Part shown: positions 8,143-16,104 of the stretch, one piece after another
Layout: the number at the start of each line of letters is the position of its first letter
Position numbering within the stretch: the stretch's first letter is position 1
Assembly: GCF_000416965.1 (NCBI RefSeq)
Contig: NZ_ATCL01000014.1
Location: forward strand, 186,001 to 250,000
Direction: 5' to 3'
Origin: Exiguobacterium chiriqhucha RW-2
Lineage (GTDB): Bacteria; Bacillota; Bacilli; Exiguobacteriales; Exiguobacteriaceae
Length of the DNA: 64,000 nt
Notes under the pieces: generated by a model
The model's database searches: none
What the model was told of the DNA's origin: nothing
What the model saw: the letters and a program-made list of their open reading frames with translations, nothing else
Translations under genes and position numbers: made by a program

Positions 8143-8893
8143 ATTGATTCACTTTTTGTTCTTCCATACATTTTAACGCCGCCGTCCAACTGCCGAATAA
8201 GGCGTTGATGGTCGATGTGCTCGGCACGTTTCGTCCTTCGGCCCATTTCCGATAATGGAGGATGCTGAAGTGAGACAACTCTTGTCTGGCGACCCGAAGC
8301 GCCTCGATGACATCTTCTTCATCCCATTTCCGCTTCGGTGGGGCGATATCGAGGACGAACAAGGCGTAGCTCCACGATCCGTACTTCCGCGCAATCGTCG
8401 CGACCGTTGGATAGCCGCGCTCTTGGGCCCAGATGGCGTAGTGCTGGGATGTGAGACGCTCGAGTTCCTCTGACGCTTCAATCAACGCTTGAATAATTCG
8501 TTCTTCATTATTTTTCGCCGCGGTCGTCTGAAGTTTCGCTTCCCGGAGCGCGTTCGACCAAGAGCCGAACCGGCTGCTGATTAACGTGAGCGACGGGGAA
8601 CGGGTCACTTTCGACCACTCCCGATACGTTTGGCTCGTGAAGAGCGAAAGTTCTTCGGCGGCTTGATTCAATGCCCGAAGGATATCTTCATCGGAATAGT
8701 AATGGAACGACATTTGAATTTGGGCGGCGACGAGTGCCTCGCGCCAAGACCCGAACTGGTGGATGACGGTGGAAAGGGACGGCACGTTTTTGGTTTGCGA
8801 CCAAACGCTGTACCGTTTCGAATCGAGCTCGGCATGTTCTTGAGCAGCTAACTGCAATGCTTGTACGATTTGAGGGCGTGTCCATTTTTTCAT
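8141..8893 (-). CDS. FGSW-repeat protein, four repeats (homing-endonuclease-associated type)
   Basis: A 250-residue soluble protein consisting entirely of four units of about 60 residues. Each unit reads roughly: I..AL..A..EL..LTS..Y..WA, then P(S/T)..TI...(F/Y)GSW..AL. This resembles the homing endonuclease associated repeat (PF18780), which accompanies HNH nucleases, but no nuclease domain is present here. Such repeats are presumed to bind nucleic acid (inference). RBS AAAGGAG precedes the start. It is divergent from the sugar-dehydratase gene, and a three-repeat paralogue lies at 13260-13844 on the other side of the sugar cluster. Confidence 0.75.
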   Translation of the reverse strand: MKKWTRPQIVQALQLAAQEHAELDSKRYSVWSQTKNVPSLSTVIHQFGSWREALVAAQIQMSFHYYSDEDILRALNQAAEELSLFTSQTYREWSKVTRSPSLTLISSRFGSWSNALREAKLQTTAAKNNEERIIQALIEASEELERLTSQHYAIWAQERGYPTVATIARKYGSWSYALFVLDIAPPKRKWDEEDVIEALRVARQELSHFSILHYRKWAEGRNVPSTSTINALFGSWTAALKCMEEQKVNQ

Positions 8894-9313
8894 CTTGGTG
8901 TCTCTCCTTTGGAGGGAGACGCAGCGAGCGTCTCGGAAGGTCTCTTGGTGTGAATGAACAGCTTGTATTGGTTGGAAGAGTCAACGAGCTAGTCAAAAAG
9001 AATGCTTGAAATCGATTTTTACCTCCTTATGCTCTGTTTTGATGAGATGCAAAATAATGTAAACGATACCCAATTCGGGTTATGTATATTCCCATTTCCC
9101 GTTTGTCCGACAATTATTCATTATGTGAAAGAAATCATGATAATAATTTCGTGAACTCCTTTGTTGCCATCCGTGTCGTTCATGAGAAAAAGCTTGTTTT
9201 ATCTTTAAATTTGTCGAGAAGAGTCGGGTAGTTTACTAGCATCGACGCATCTTTTGCGCATTCCAACCCACACCACGAACGAACAACTCAGACTCTTGGA
9301 GGTGCGAACTACC
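8894..9313. other. 420-base divergent intergenic region
   Basis: It separates the divergent FGSW-repeat gene and the sugar-dehydratase gene. It holds a GAGACGC/GCGTCTC inverted repeat (8916-8934), two copies of TTGGTGT (around 8895 and 8946), an AT-rich central part, and a moderate plus-strand promoter candidate TTGTCG (9211-9216), 17 bases, TACTAG (9234-9239). No convincing gene is seen in it. Confidence 0.5.
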
Positions 9314-11233
9314 ATGGCAACACTTGTGAACGTGTATCGGAAGAATCAACGGAATTTGCTGTTCTTATGTCTCGACATCTTGATCGTCTCATTTGTGCTC
9401 TATGCGACGTTTGAATTGCTGTTCTCGACAATCACTTCGTACGCAGCGCTCGAATCAAACGAAATGTTGATGATGGTCGGTATCAAAATCATCAGCTTCA
9501 GCCTTGTCGGAACAGTATTAAAAATTCATCGCATCGACTGGCGTTACGCCTCGATTCATGAGATGAAACAAGTCGCCATCGCCTTACTGAGCAGTGATTT
9601 GGTGTTGTACGCCTACAACCAATTCCACTTTGGGGCAGGGCTCGGCATGATCATCGCCGTCCAAGGGTTGCTCGCCTTCAACTTGATTTTGTTCACGCGA
9701 TTCTTGGCCCGTAACCACGTATTCGATGTGTTTAAACCGCACTCCAACCATCCCGGACGAAAAGCGCTCATCATCGGGGCCGGTGATTCGGGCCAGTTGA
9801 TTGTCCGTGAGTTGAAAGAGCATCGGACGACCGTCCTCTGCGTCGTCGGGCTGCTCGATGACAACCCGCACCTACAGTCGCTTTACGTGCACGGGGTTCC
9901 TGTACTCGGGTTGACTGACGACTTAGAGCGTATCATCCAAGAGCACGGGATTGAAGTCGTGATTTTGGCCATCCCGAGCCTGTCCTATGCGCGACGCCTT
10001 GCCTTGCTCAAACGGATTGAGAAAACGGGCGCGGAATCCCATGCGTTACCGATGATCTCGGAGCTCGCGACCGGGAAGATCTCCATCAGTGAAATCCGTG
10101 AAGTGAAAATCGAAGACTTGCTAGGTCGAGAACCGGTCCAGTTGGACATATCTGGAATTTCTAGTCACGTTGAAGGCGCGACGGTACTCGTCACGGGCGC
10201 AGGTGGATCCATCGGCTCGGAACTGTGCCGTCAACTCATCAAATTCGCCCCGGCTGAAATGATTCTCCTTGGTCACGGGGAGAACAGTATTTATTTGATT
10301 GAACGAGAGTTGCGCGAACTCGGGACGGACACGGTGCTTTATCCCGTCATCGGTGATGTACAGGATGAAGCACGGCTCGAAGAAGTGTTCGGGATGTATA
10401 AACCGGATATCGTCTATCACGCCGCCGCCCACAAACACGTTCCACTCATGGAAGACAATCCACTCGAAGCCGTTAAAAACAACATTTACGGGACGAAACA
10501 TATGGTCGACGTCGCGGCCCGACATAAAGTGAATCGCTTCATCATGATCTCGACGGACAAGGCGGTCAACCCGACGAACGTGATGGGCTCGACGAAACGA
10601 ATCGCCGAGATGGTCGTCCAAGAGAAAGCTCGTGCCAGTGATACGATTTTTGCGGTCGTCCGCTTCGGCAACGTTCTCGGCAGTCGAGGTTCGGTCGTTC
10701 CGCTGTTTAAAGAACAGATTTTACGCGGAGGTCCGGTCACCGTCACGGATCCTGAGATGACCCGGTACTTCATGACCATCCCGGAAGCGAGTCGTCTCGT
10801 CATTCAAGCGAGTGTCTTATCGCGTGGTGGTGAAGTGTTCGTGCTCGATATGGGCGATCCGGTCAAAATCATCGATTTGGCTAAGAAAATGATTGAGTTG
10901 AGCGGTTTCACGACCGATCAGATTGGAATCGAGGTCACTGGGATTCGTCCTGGTGAGAAGTTGTATGAAGAACTGTTGGCCGAAAGTGAGCTCGGTCCGG
11001 AAGCGAACGTCTTCCCAAAAATATTTGTCGGTCGGACTCGGCCGTTCAAGACCGTCTCCTCTGTCCTGCATTTGATTGAAACGTTCCGCGATGACCGTGA
11101 CGCGTTGATGTATCTATTGTTGTACATCGCCAACAGCGACGACCTCGACCGAGACGTCGAACGGATTTTCACACACGGGGTGAAACGAATGCGTCCTCAT
11201 ATCGCCGGGTCACGTCTCGCTGATGGGAACTGA
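9314..11233 (+). CDS. Membrane UDP-sugar 4,6-dehydratase (PglF/CapD long form)
   Basis: The ATG at 9314 follows GGAGGTG and gives 639 residues. Four TM helices (about 15-140) precede a nucleotide-binding-like domain starting ALIIGAGDSGQL and a C-terminal SDR dehydratase domain with the NAD motif VTGAGGSIGSELC. The active-site segment STDKAVNPTNVMGSTKR has Met where the Tyr of ordinary SDRs sits, the hallmark of retaining long-form dehydratases such as PglF. Expected product: UDP-2-acetamido-4-keto-2,6-dideoxyhexose from UDP-GlcNAc. It is the first gene of a five-to-six gene unit for a surface amino sugar. Confidence 0.92.
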   Translation: MATLVNVYRKNQRNLLFLCLDILIVSFVLYATFELLFSTITSYAALESNEMLMMVGIKIISFSLVGTVLKIHRIDWRYASIHEMKQVAIALLSSDLVLYAYNQFHFGAGLGMIIAVQGLLAFNLILFTRFLARNHVFDVFKPHSNHPGRKALIIGAGDSGQLIVRELKEHRTTVLCVVGLLDDNPHLQSLYVHGVPVLGLTDDLERIIQEHGIEVVILAIPSLSYARRLALLKRIEKTGAESHALPMISELATGKISISEIREVKIEDLLGREPVQLDISGISSHVEGATVLVTGAGGSIGSELCRQLIKFAPAEMILLGHGENSIYLIERELRELGTDTVLYPVIGDVQDEARLEEVFGMYKPDIVYHAAAHKHVPLMEDNPLEAVKNNIYGTKHMVDVAARHKVNRFIMISTDKAVNPTNVMGSTKRIAEMVVQEKARASDTIFAVVRFGNVLGSRGSVVPLFKEQILRGGPVTVTDPEMTRYFMTIPEASRLVIQASVLSRGGEVFVLDMGDPVKIIDLAKKMIELSGFTTDQIGIEVTGIRPGEKLYEELLAESELGPEANVFPKIFVGRTRPFKTVSSVLHLIETFRDDRDALMYLLLYIANSDDLDRDVERIFTHGVKRMRPHIAGSRLADGN

Positions 11234-11262
11234 ACGCCACTACGAGCGAGGAGGAAAGAACG

Positions 11263-12108
11263 ATGGTCGATCAAACAGTGCTCATCGTCGGCGTCGCCAG
11301 CTTTCAAGGATTCCATCTGGCACGTCGACTGTTACAGGAAGGGTTTGACGTCGTCGGAATCGACGATGAGGGGCGGCACAAGACGAGAATTGCCAAACAA
11401 CGTCTCTACGTCCTGACGCACCCACAGTTTCAGTTGATTCGTACGACACTCGCGAACAAGACGGTCATGCGCAGCATCTTGAAGCGACATGAACCACGCC
11501 ACATCATCTTGTGTTCGACCCGTACCGTCGACGACCCGCTCGAACGATACGAGTTGATGAAGCGATACATCGCGCTGCATACGACACGTGTCCCGCTCGA
11601 GTCGTTCATCACGTTCGACCTCCCGGTAAAGGAAGTGAGCGAAGAAGATCCCCCCGCCATCCACTTATTCACGGAAGACGTCTTCGGACCTTGGGATGAC
11701 TCCTCGACACTCGTGTCCAAAGCGATTGTCGCCGTCGACCGCGGTGTCCGTCTTTCCGGTTATTATGCGACGGACATCATCAACGTCTCCTATATCGATG
11801 ACGTCGTCGAGTCGGTCGTTCGGCTATTGCGTTTGGTTCAAACGGGACTGTCGCCCGTCGGCTACTTTCAAATTCCAGCCTCGGACTACGTGACCGTTCA
11901 AACGTTACTGTCCGATATCGGGCACATCCTCAACAAATCAGCCAAGACGTCGTTGCCGATGCGAACATCCGTGCTCCGGCAGTCGAACATTCCGACGCTC
12001 GATACCTTAGTCGGTTTCAGCCCGAGTACATCGCTATTTGAAGGGCTCGAGCAAGTCGTCGACTGGTATATCTCGTATAAAAACATGATGAAGGAGGGCA
12101 TCAAATGA
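11263..12108 (+). CDS. Degenerate NAD-dependent epimerase/dehydratase (SDR) family protein
   Basis: A 281-residue protein with the start of an extended SDR fold (VLIVGVASFQGFHLA, a modified glycine motif) and the usual C-terminal landmarks (DVFGPWDD, then INVSYIDDVVESVVRLL and GLEQVVDWY). Compared with nucleotide-sugar epimerases, the stretch that should hold the catalytic YxxxK helix is missing: the chain passes from FITFDLPVKEVSEEDPP straight to the FGP region. It is therefore probably not an active epimerase. RBS GAGGAGG. It overlaps the aminotransferase gene by 4 bp, so it is kept in the operon and may be structural or substrate-binding (inference). Confidence 0.75.
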   Translation: MVDQTVLIVGVASFQGFHLARRLLQEGFDVVGIDDEGRHKTRIAKQRLYVLTHPQFQLIRTTLANKTVMRSILKRHEPRHIILCSTRTVDDPLERYELMKRYIALHTTRVPLESFITFDLPVKEVSEEDPPAIHLFTEDVFGPWDDSSTLVSKAIVAVDRGVRLSGYYATDIINVSYIDDVVESVVRLLRLVQTGLSPVGYFQIPASDYVTVQTLLSDIGHILNKSAKTSLPMRTSVLRQSNIPTLDTLVGFSPSTSLFEGLEQVVDWYISYKNMMKEGIK

Positions 12109-13247
12109 ACATCTTATTATCAAAGCCGCATATGTCCGGACGTGAGATGGCTTATATCGAAGAGGCGTTCGCAAGCAATTGGATTGCGCCGCTCGGCCCG
12201 AACGTCAATGCGTTTGAAGCGGAAGTGGCTGCATATGCGGACCATCCTCACGCCTTGGCGACAAGTTCGGGCACGGCCGCCCTCCATTTAGCACTACTTA
12301 CTATCGGTGTCGGGACAAATGACACAGTCTTCTGTCAATCGCTCACGTTCGTGGCATCGGTCAACCCGATCCGTTATGTCGGGGCGATCCCGGTCTTTAT
12401 CGATTCGGAAACGACGACGTGGAACATGTCGCCGGACGCGCTCCGGAAAGCGTTCGTCCAGGCGGCGACGAAAGGGAAACTTCCGAAAGCAGTCATCGTC
12501 GTGCATCTCTATGGCGTCGTCGCGAAAATAGGTGAGATTCGCCACATTTGCCGCGAGTATGGTGTCCCGTTGATTGAAGATGCGGCCGAATCACTAGGTT
12601 CGACATGGCACGGGCAGATGACGGGCACGATCGGCGACATCGGCTTCTATTCGTTCAACGGCAACAAAATCATCACGACCTCAGGCGGCGGCATGCTCAT
12701 GGTGCCGAATGCGGAAACGAAACAGTTAGCGCTCAAGTTGGCCACGCAAGCCCGGGAAGACGCGCCGCATTATGAGCATGAACAAGTCGGGTACAACTAT
12801 CGATTGAGCAATGTCTCGGCCGGCATTGGTCGGGGACAGCTCGAAGTGATTGAACAGCGCGTCCAAGCGAGACGTCGCGTCTTTTCCCGCTACGAGCGCA
12901 TGTTCCGGCAACTTGGGACGACGTATCAACAAGAGGTCCCATATTCACGGGCCAACCGTTGGCTCACGGCCATGCAATTGGACCAAACCGAATTGCATCG
13001 TGACACGTTGATGCAGCGGCTCGCCACGGCCGGGATTGAATCGCGTCCCGTCTGGAAGCCGATGCACTTACAGCCCGTTTACCGCGATGCGGAATACGTG
13101 TCGGTCGACGGAGAAGACGTCAGTCGCCGACTCTTCGAAAACGGCATCTGTCTTCCGTCGGGATCTGATTTGACGCTCGGAGAACAACAGCAAGTCATCC
13201 AGACGGTACTCGATACTCGTACAATCGTGACCGAACAAAGTGTCTGA
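12105..13247 (+). CDS. DegT/DnrJ/EryC1 PLP sugar aminotransferase
   Basis: A 380-residue type I PLP enzyme that should aminate the 4-keto sugar made by the upstream dehydratase, giving a UDP-4-amino-4,6-dideoxy sugar (PglE-like). Visible: ATSSGTAALHLAL cofactor-phosphate loop, LIEDAAESLGS with the Asp that holds the pyridine nitrogen, and FNGNKIITTSGGG with the Schiff-base Lys. Length is typical. It overlaps the SDR gene by ATGA coupling. Pathway assignment rests on neighbours; final sugar identity is not determined. Confidence 0.93.
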   Translation: MNILLSKPHMSGREMAYIEEAFASNWIAPLGPNVNAFEAEVAAYADHPHALATSSGTAALHLALLTIGVGTNDTVFCQSLTFVASVNPIRYVGAIPVFIDSETTTWNMSPDALRKAFVQAATKGKLPKAVIVVHLYGVVAKIGEIRHICREYGVPLIEDAAESLGSTWHGQMTGTIGDIGFYSFNGNKIITTSGGGMLMVPNAETKQLALKLATQAREDAPHYEHEQVGYNYRLSNVSAGIGRGQLEVIEQRVQARRRVFSRYERMFRQLGTTYQQEVPYSRANRWLTAMQLDQTELHRDTLMQRLATAGIESRPVWKPMHLQPVYRDAEYVSVDGEDVSRRLFENGICLPSGSDLTLGEQQQVIQTVLDTRTIVTEQSV

Positions 13248-13259
13248 GGAGGACGAACG

Positions 13260-13844
13260 ATGAACCGGGAAGCAGAGATTATCCAGTCGCTTCGAGCCGC
13301 TGCATCTCTGACTCCGACCCTCACTGTCAAACAATATCAGCTCTGGAGCCGAGACCGAGACGTCCCGACGTTCCTCGACGTTCTCAATTTTTACGGGTCA
13401 TGGACCGGTGCGTTAAAAGCGGCCGGTCTCGTCGAATCCCGCAAACAGTATACCCAACAAGAACTCATCGCAGCGCTTCGGCTCGCACTTGAACAGGAAG
13501 GGAGATTGACGAGCACCCACTATCAACAGTGGGCCAAAGGTCAAGTCGCCCCTTCCCTAGGTGATATTATTTCCCACTTCGGGTCTTGGAGTCTGGCCGT
13601 GAAAACGGTCGAGCGTTTAGAAGAACTCCATTTTACCGTCCAACCAGAACGTGAAAAAGCAGAAATCGTCCAATCGTTACTCGAAGCAAGCCGGGTCGTG
13701 GTCCCATTCAACGCCGTCACGTATCAGAAATGGGCCAAACAACATAAACGACCGAGTGTCGCAAAAATATCGCGGCGGTATGGCTCTTGGAAACGGGCAC
13801 TCGCCGAATTGGAGCTTCGTGAGTCGTGTGATGGAAAGAAGTGA
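13260..13844 (+). CDS. FGSW-repeat protein, three repeats
   Basis: A 194-residue paralogue of the protein at 8141-8893. Three units carry the motif Y..W(S/A)....(V/R)(P/A)(T/S)......(F/Y)GSW..A, with FYGSWTGALKAAG, HFGSWSLAVK and RYGSWKRALAE as the three cores. No catalytic domain, signal peptide or TM helix is seen. It starts 12 bases after the aminotransferase stop behind GAGGAGG, so it belongs to the sugar operon. A regulatory or nucleic-acid-binding role is only a guess from the homing-endonuclease-associated repeat family. Confidence 0.72.
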   Translation: MNREAEIIQSLRAAASLTPTLTVKQYQLWSRDRDVPTFLDVLNFYGSWTGALKAAGLVESRKQYTQQELIAALRLALEQEGRLTSTHYQQWAKGQVAPSLGDIISHFGSWSLAVKTVERLEELHFTVQPEREKAEIVQSLLEASRVVVPFNAVTYQKWAKQHKRPSVAKISRRYGSWKRALAELELRESCDGKK

Positions 13845-13933
13845 ACGTTGAACAGAAATCGCGATGAACGGAACATTTGTCAGCTCGTTAGATTTTAAAT
13901 TGAACTGCGACATCTTGGAAGGAGGGAAACGCC

Positions 13934-14587
13934 ATGGGCCGACCAATCGTGTTACTTGTCGGGGAACATCGCACATCCGCCTACGTCTATCAGGCGATTC
14001 GCAACCTAGGGGTGACCCATGTGATTCGAGAAGATGGTCCGAGCGAGCATCGACCCGAATCGCTCAACCATTGGCTGACGCACGCCTATGTCCGGTCGAT
14101 GGCGCCTCTCATGCGCGTATCCAGCCGGGCCCGGATTCGAGAATTGAAAGGTCGCTATCCGTTGAATGACGAGCCGATTCCGTTCCATCACATCCTGCGG
14201 GTCACTTCGTTAAACGATGCGAAGACGACGATGTGGCTCGATCGTCTCGACCCACAACTGATCGTCACCCATGAGACGGGACCGATCGATCCGAGTGTCC
14301 TCGCCCGATTCGATTGTCCGGTGCTGACGGTCAAACCGACGATCGCCGAAGGGCAGATTGAGGCATACTGGGCGTTCCGGGCCAAACCGGACGTCTGTGA
14401 GGTACGAATCGAACAGTGGACCGAGCGGGGCTGGTCTGTGGTCGACCGGGCCGTGCTCTATATCGGCGGGACGGATAACTTTGCCACGTACCCGTATTTA
14501 CAGCTCACGACCGTATTGCCCCTCCTGAGACGGCAAATCGAGTTGCTGTTAAAGGAAGATGTCTATGACCGCCGAACGGCGAAATAA
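13934..14587 (+). CDS. Formyltransferase-like protein lacking the catalytic triad
   Basis: A 217-residue protein behind GGAGGG. The C-terminal half follows the formyl transferase fold: LDRLDPQLIVTHETGPID matches the strand before the active site, then PVLTVKPTIAEGQIEAYWAF lies where active enzymes have the N-x-H-P-S-x-L-P-x-x-x-G core. Here Asn is Thr and His is Lys, and the later catalytic Asp region reads ERGW. All three catalytic residues of PurN/Fmt-type enzymes are therefore absent. The place in a 4-amino-sugar operon fits descent from a sugar N-formyltransferase. Alternative: a different acyl donor and new chemistry. Confidence 0.6.
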   Translation: MGRPIVLLVGEHRTSAYVYQAIRNLGVTHVIREDGPSEHRPESLNHWLTHAYVRSMAPLMRVSSRARIRELKGRYPLNDEPIPFHHILRVTSLNDAKTTMWLDRLDPQLIVTHETGPIDPSVLARFDCPVLTVKPTIAEGQIEAYWAFRAKPDVCEVRIEQWTERGWSVVDRAVLYIGGTDNFATYPYLQLTTVLPLLRRQIELLLKEDVYDRRTAK

Positions 14588-14616
14588 CGGCCAAAGCGCG
14601 ATGCTTTGGCCGTTTA
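14586..14616 (+). terminator. bidirectional terminator
   Basis: Stem AACGGCCAAAGC/GCTTTGGCCGTT with a five-base loop. It closes the sugar operon on the plus strand (TTT follows) and the MerR gene on the minus strand (TTATTTC follows). Confidence 0.8.
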
Positions 14617-15378
14617 GCTTTGGGTGATGCAATAGTGTTGGATGGCGTCATTATAGTAGACGGCAAGTCCTGGGGCGTACTTGTCATAGAATGCGGTGAA
14701 ACGCTCGTCCATGACGTACATCTGTCCGAGTCCGCTGAACATGTCGAGCGAGCAGTCATAAAACTGGTCGTTGATGAACATGTGGTTTGCCTGGACGGCC
14801 GCTTGGACACGCGGGTCTTCGACCGGGACACCGGTCGTGAACAAGTCGACGAGCGGTTTGACGAGATCGACTTGCTGTTGACTGAGGGCTTCCCAGTCTT
14901 CTTTCGAGCGCTTGTCGGCACGCGTACGTGACGTCTTGTACGCCTCGCTCTCGCCCCAACGCTCCACGACCTCGGGCTCGTGTTTCGCTTCATGGGCTTT
15001 CAGTTCGTCAAACGACAGGCCGTTGAACAATGATTTGTCTTCCATTGAAATTCCTCCTCTCAGTGAGGTGAGCGTCGATTCCGCTGTCTCGGCGAGTGTC
15101 GCGAAATAGGCGGCCTTTGCGCGCAGAGCGGTCACCTGCTCCTCGAGGGCACGGGTCCGATCGAACGGTTCGGCTTCGAGCAACGCCTGAATCGTCTCGA
15201 GTGGAAAGTCGAGCGAGCGATATAGCAGAATCGACTGTAACCGCTCGGCGTCATGTGACGAGTAACGGCGATACCCGTTGGCGTCACGCTCGGCAACAAG
15301 CAGACCGACCGCATCATAGTGCCGTAGCGTCCGTGTGGTCGTGCCAGCGAGCGTGGCGAGCTGTTGAATCGTATACAT
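14614..15378 (-). CDS. MerR-family regulator with TipA-type drug-binding domain
   Basis: A 254-residue regulator resembling Mta/TipAL. The N-terminal winged helix (YTIQQLATLAGTTTRTLRHYDAVGLL, then NGYRRYSSHD) is canonical; a coiled coil spans about 75-115; the rest is a TipAS-like domain (ANHMFINDQFYDCS and DERFTAFYDKYAPGLAVYY). TipAS domains bind diverse multidrug ligands and the regulators activate efflux or their own genes. A promoter with the 19-bp spacer typical of MerR targets lies immediately upstream, so autoactivation is likely. No drug pump is adjacent. Confidence 0.9.
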   Translation of the reverse strand: MYTIQQLATLAGTTTRTLRHYDAVGLLVAERDANGYRRYSSHDAERLQSILLYRSLDFPLETIQALLEAEPFDRTRALEEQVTALRAKAAYFATLAETAESTLTSLRGGISMEDKSLFNGLSFDELKAHEAKHEPEVVERWGESEAYKTSRTRADKRSKEDWEALSQQQVDLVKPLVDLFTTGVPVEDPRVQAAVQANHMFINDQFYDCSLDMFSGLGQMYVMDERFTAFYDKYAPGLAVYYNDAIQHYCITQS

Positions 15379-15398
15379 GTCCTCACCTCCTTGGATTC

Positions 15399-15429
15399 AG
15401 CGTACATGTTGACGTCGCGTCAAGGTCAA
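15399..15429 (-). promoter_or_regulatory. MerR-type promoter with 19-bp spacer
   Basis: On the minus strand: TTGACC (15429-15424), a 19-base spacer holding the inverted repeat TTGACGCGACGTCAA, then TACGCT (15404-15399). Overlong spacers with a dyad are the signature of MerR-activated promoters. It drives the TipA-like gene itself. Confidence 0.75.
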
Positions 15430-15890
15430 GCCTTTGTTTCAAATAAGGAAAAGCCATCCCGTTCGCCGATGTAACGGAAGCCGAAGCGGGGATAATAGGC
15501 GTTCAAAAAAGAGTTCGTGGCGACGCAGTCGAGGCGAATCCGGTCCGACGTTGCTGCGAGTGCATGACGCATCAGCTGTTCGCCGATTTGTTGGCCTTTC
15601 ATTCGGTCGTCGACGACGAGCCGATGTAAATAGACGGCCCCCCGGGAATCGTCCCATAAATTCTCATCCCAAGCCGTCGGCGGAATCAAACTGACCGACC
15701 CGGTGATGGTTCCATTTGTTTCATATACATACACGGTCCCGTTCGTGACGTCATGAGTCACAAAATCGGTCCGGCTCGGTTCCAAATATTTCACCCATTG
15801 CGTTTTTCCGGCTGCCTGAAAAGCTTGGGCTTTCTGTAAAATTAGTTGATCGATTGCCGAAAGATCGGCCTGTGTGGCCAAACGAATCAT
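15426..15890 (-). CDS. GNAT-family N-acetyltransferase
   Basis: A 154-residue acetyltransferase. The acetyl-CoA site is in the segment LHRLVVDDRMKGQQIGEQLM (the Q/R-x-x-G-x-G/A loop), and the C-terminal YPRFGFRYIGERDGFSLFE is the usual substrate-side hairpin. Substrate unknown. It lies just upstream of the MerR gene on the same strand; the MerR -35 box overlaps its last codons. Confidence 0.85.
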   Translation of the reverse strand: MIRLATQADLSAIDQLILQKAQAFQAAGKTQWVKYLEPSRTDFVTHDVTNGTVYVYETNGTITGSVSLIPPTAWDENLWDDSRGAVYLHRLVVDDRMKGQQIGEQLMRHALAATSDRIRLDCVATNSFLNAYYPRFGFRYIGERDGFSLFETKA

Positions 15891-16104
15891 ATAAGTCGCC
15901 TCACTTTCATTTCATTTAAAATTCGTGTAGGGTACACGGTGAGTAAGCTGTTGAAACACTCTTTGTATTGATTTCGAATTTTTGTTAAGATAAACGTAGT
16001 GCATCGTGCAAACGATTGCGCTAATTGCGATATAGAGAGAACAGCACTGATATTAGTATATAGGATGCGCAGTGAGTTTAGGGATAAGGGAGTATCATTG
16101 AGAC
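15891..16104. other. intergenic region upstream of the GH13 gene
   Basis: An AT-rich divergent spacer of 214 bases between the GNAT gene (minus) and the glucosidase (plus). It contains a catabolite-responsive element and a poorly defined promoter region around TATTAGTATATAGG (16051-16064). The minus-strand frame crossing it lacks a ribosome site and is not called. Confidence 0.5.
16007..16020 (+). promoter_or_regulatory. catabolite-responsive element (cre) candidate
   Basis: TGCAAACGATTGCG matches the CcpA consensus TGNAANCGNWNNCW at every defined position but the last. It lies about 85 bases upstream of the GH13 glucosidase, a classic CcpA target type. Confidence 0.6.
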
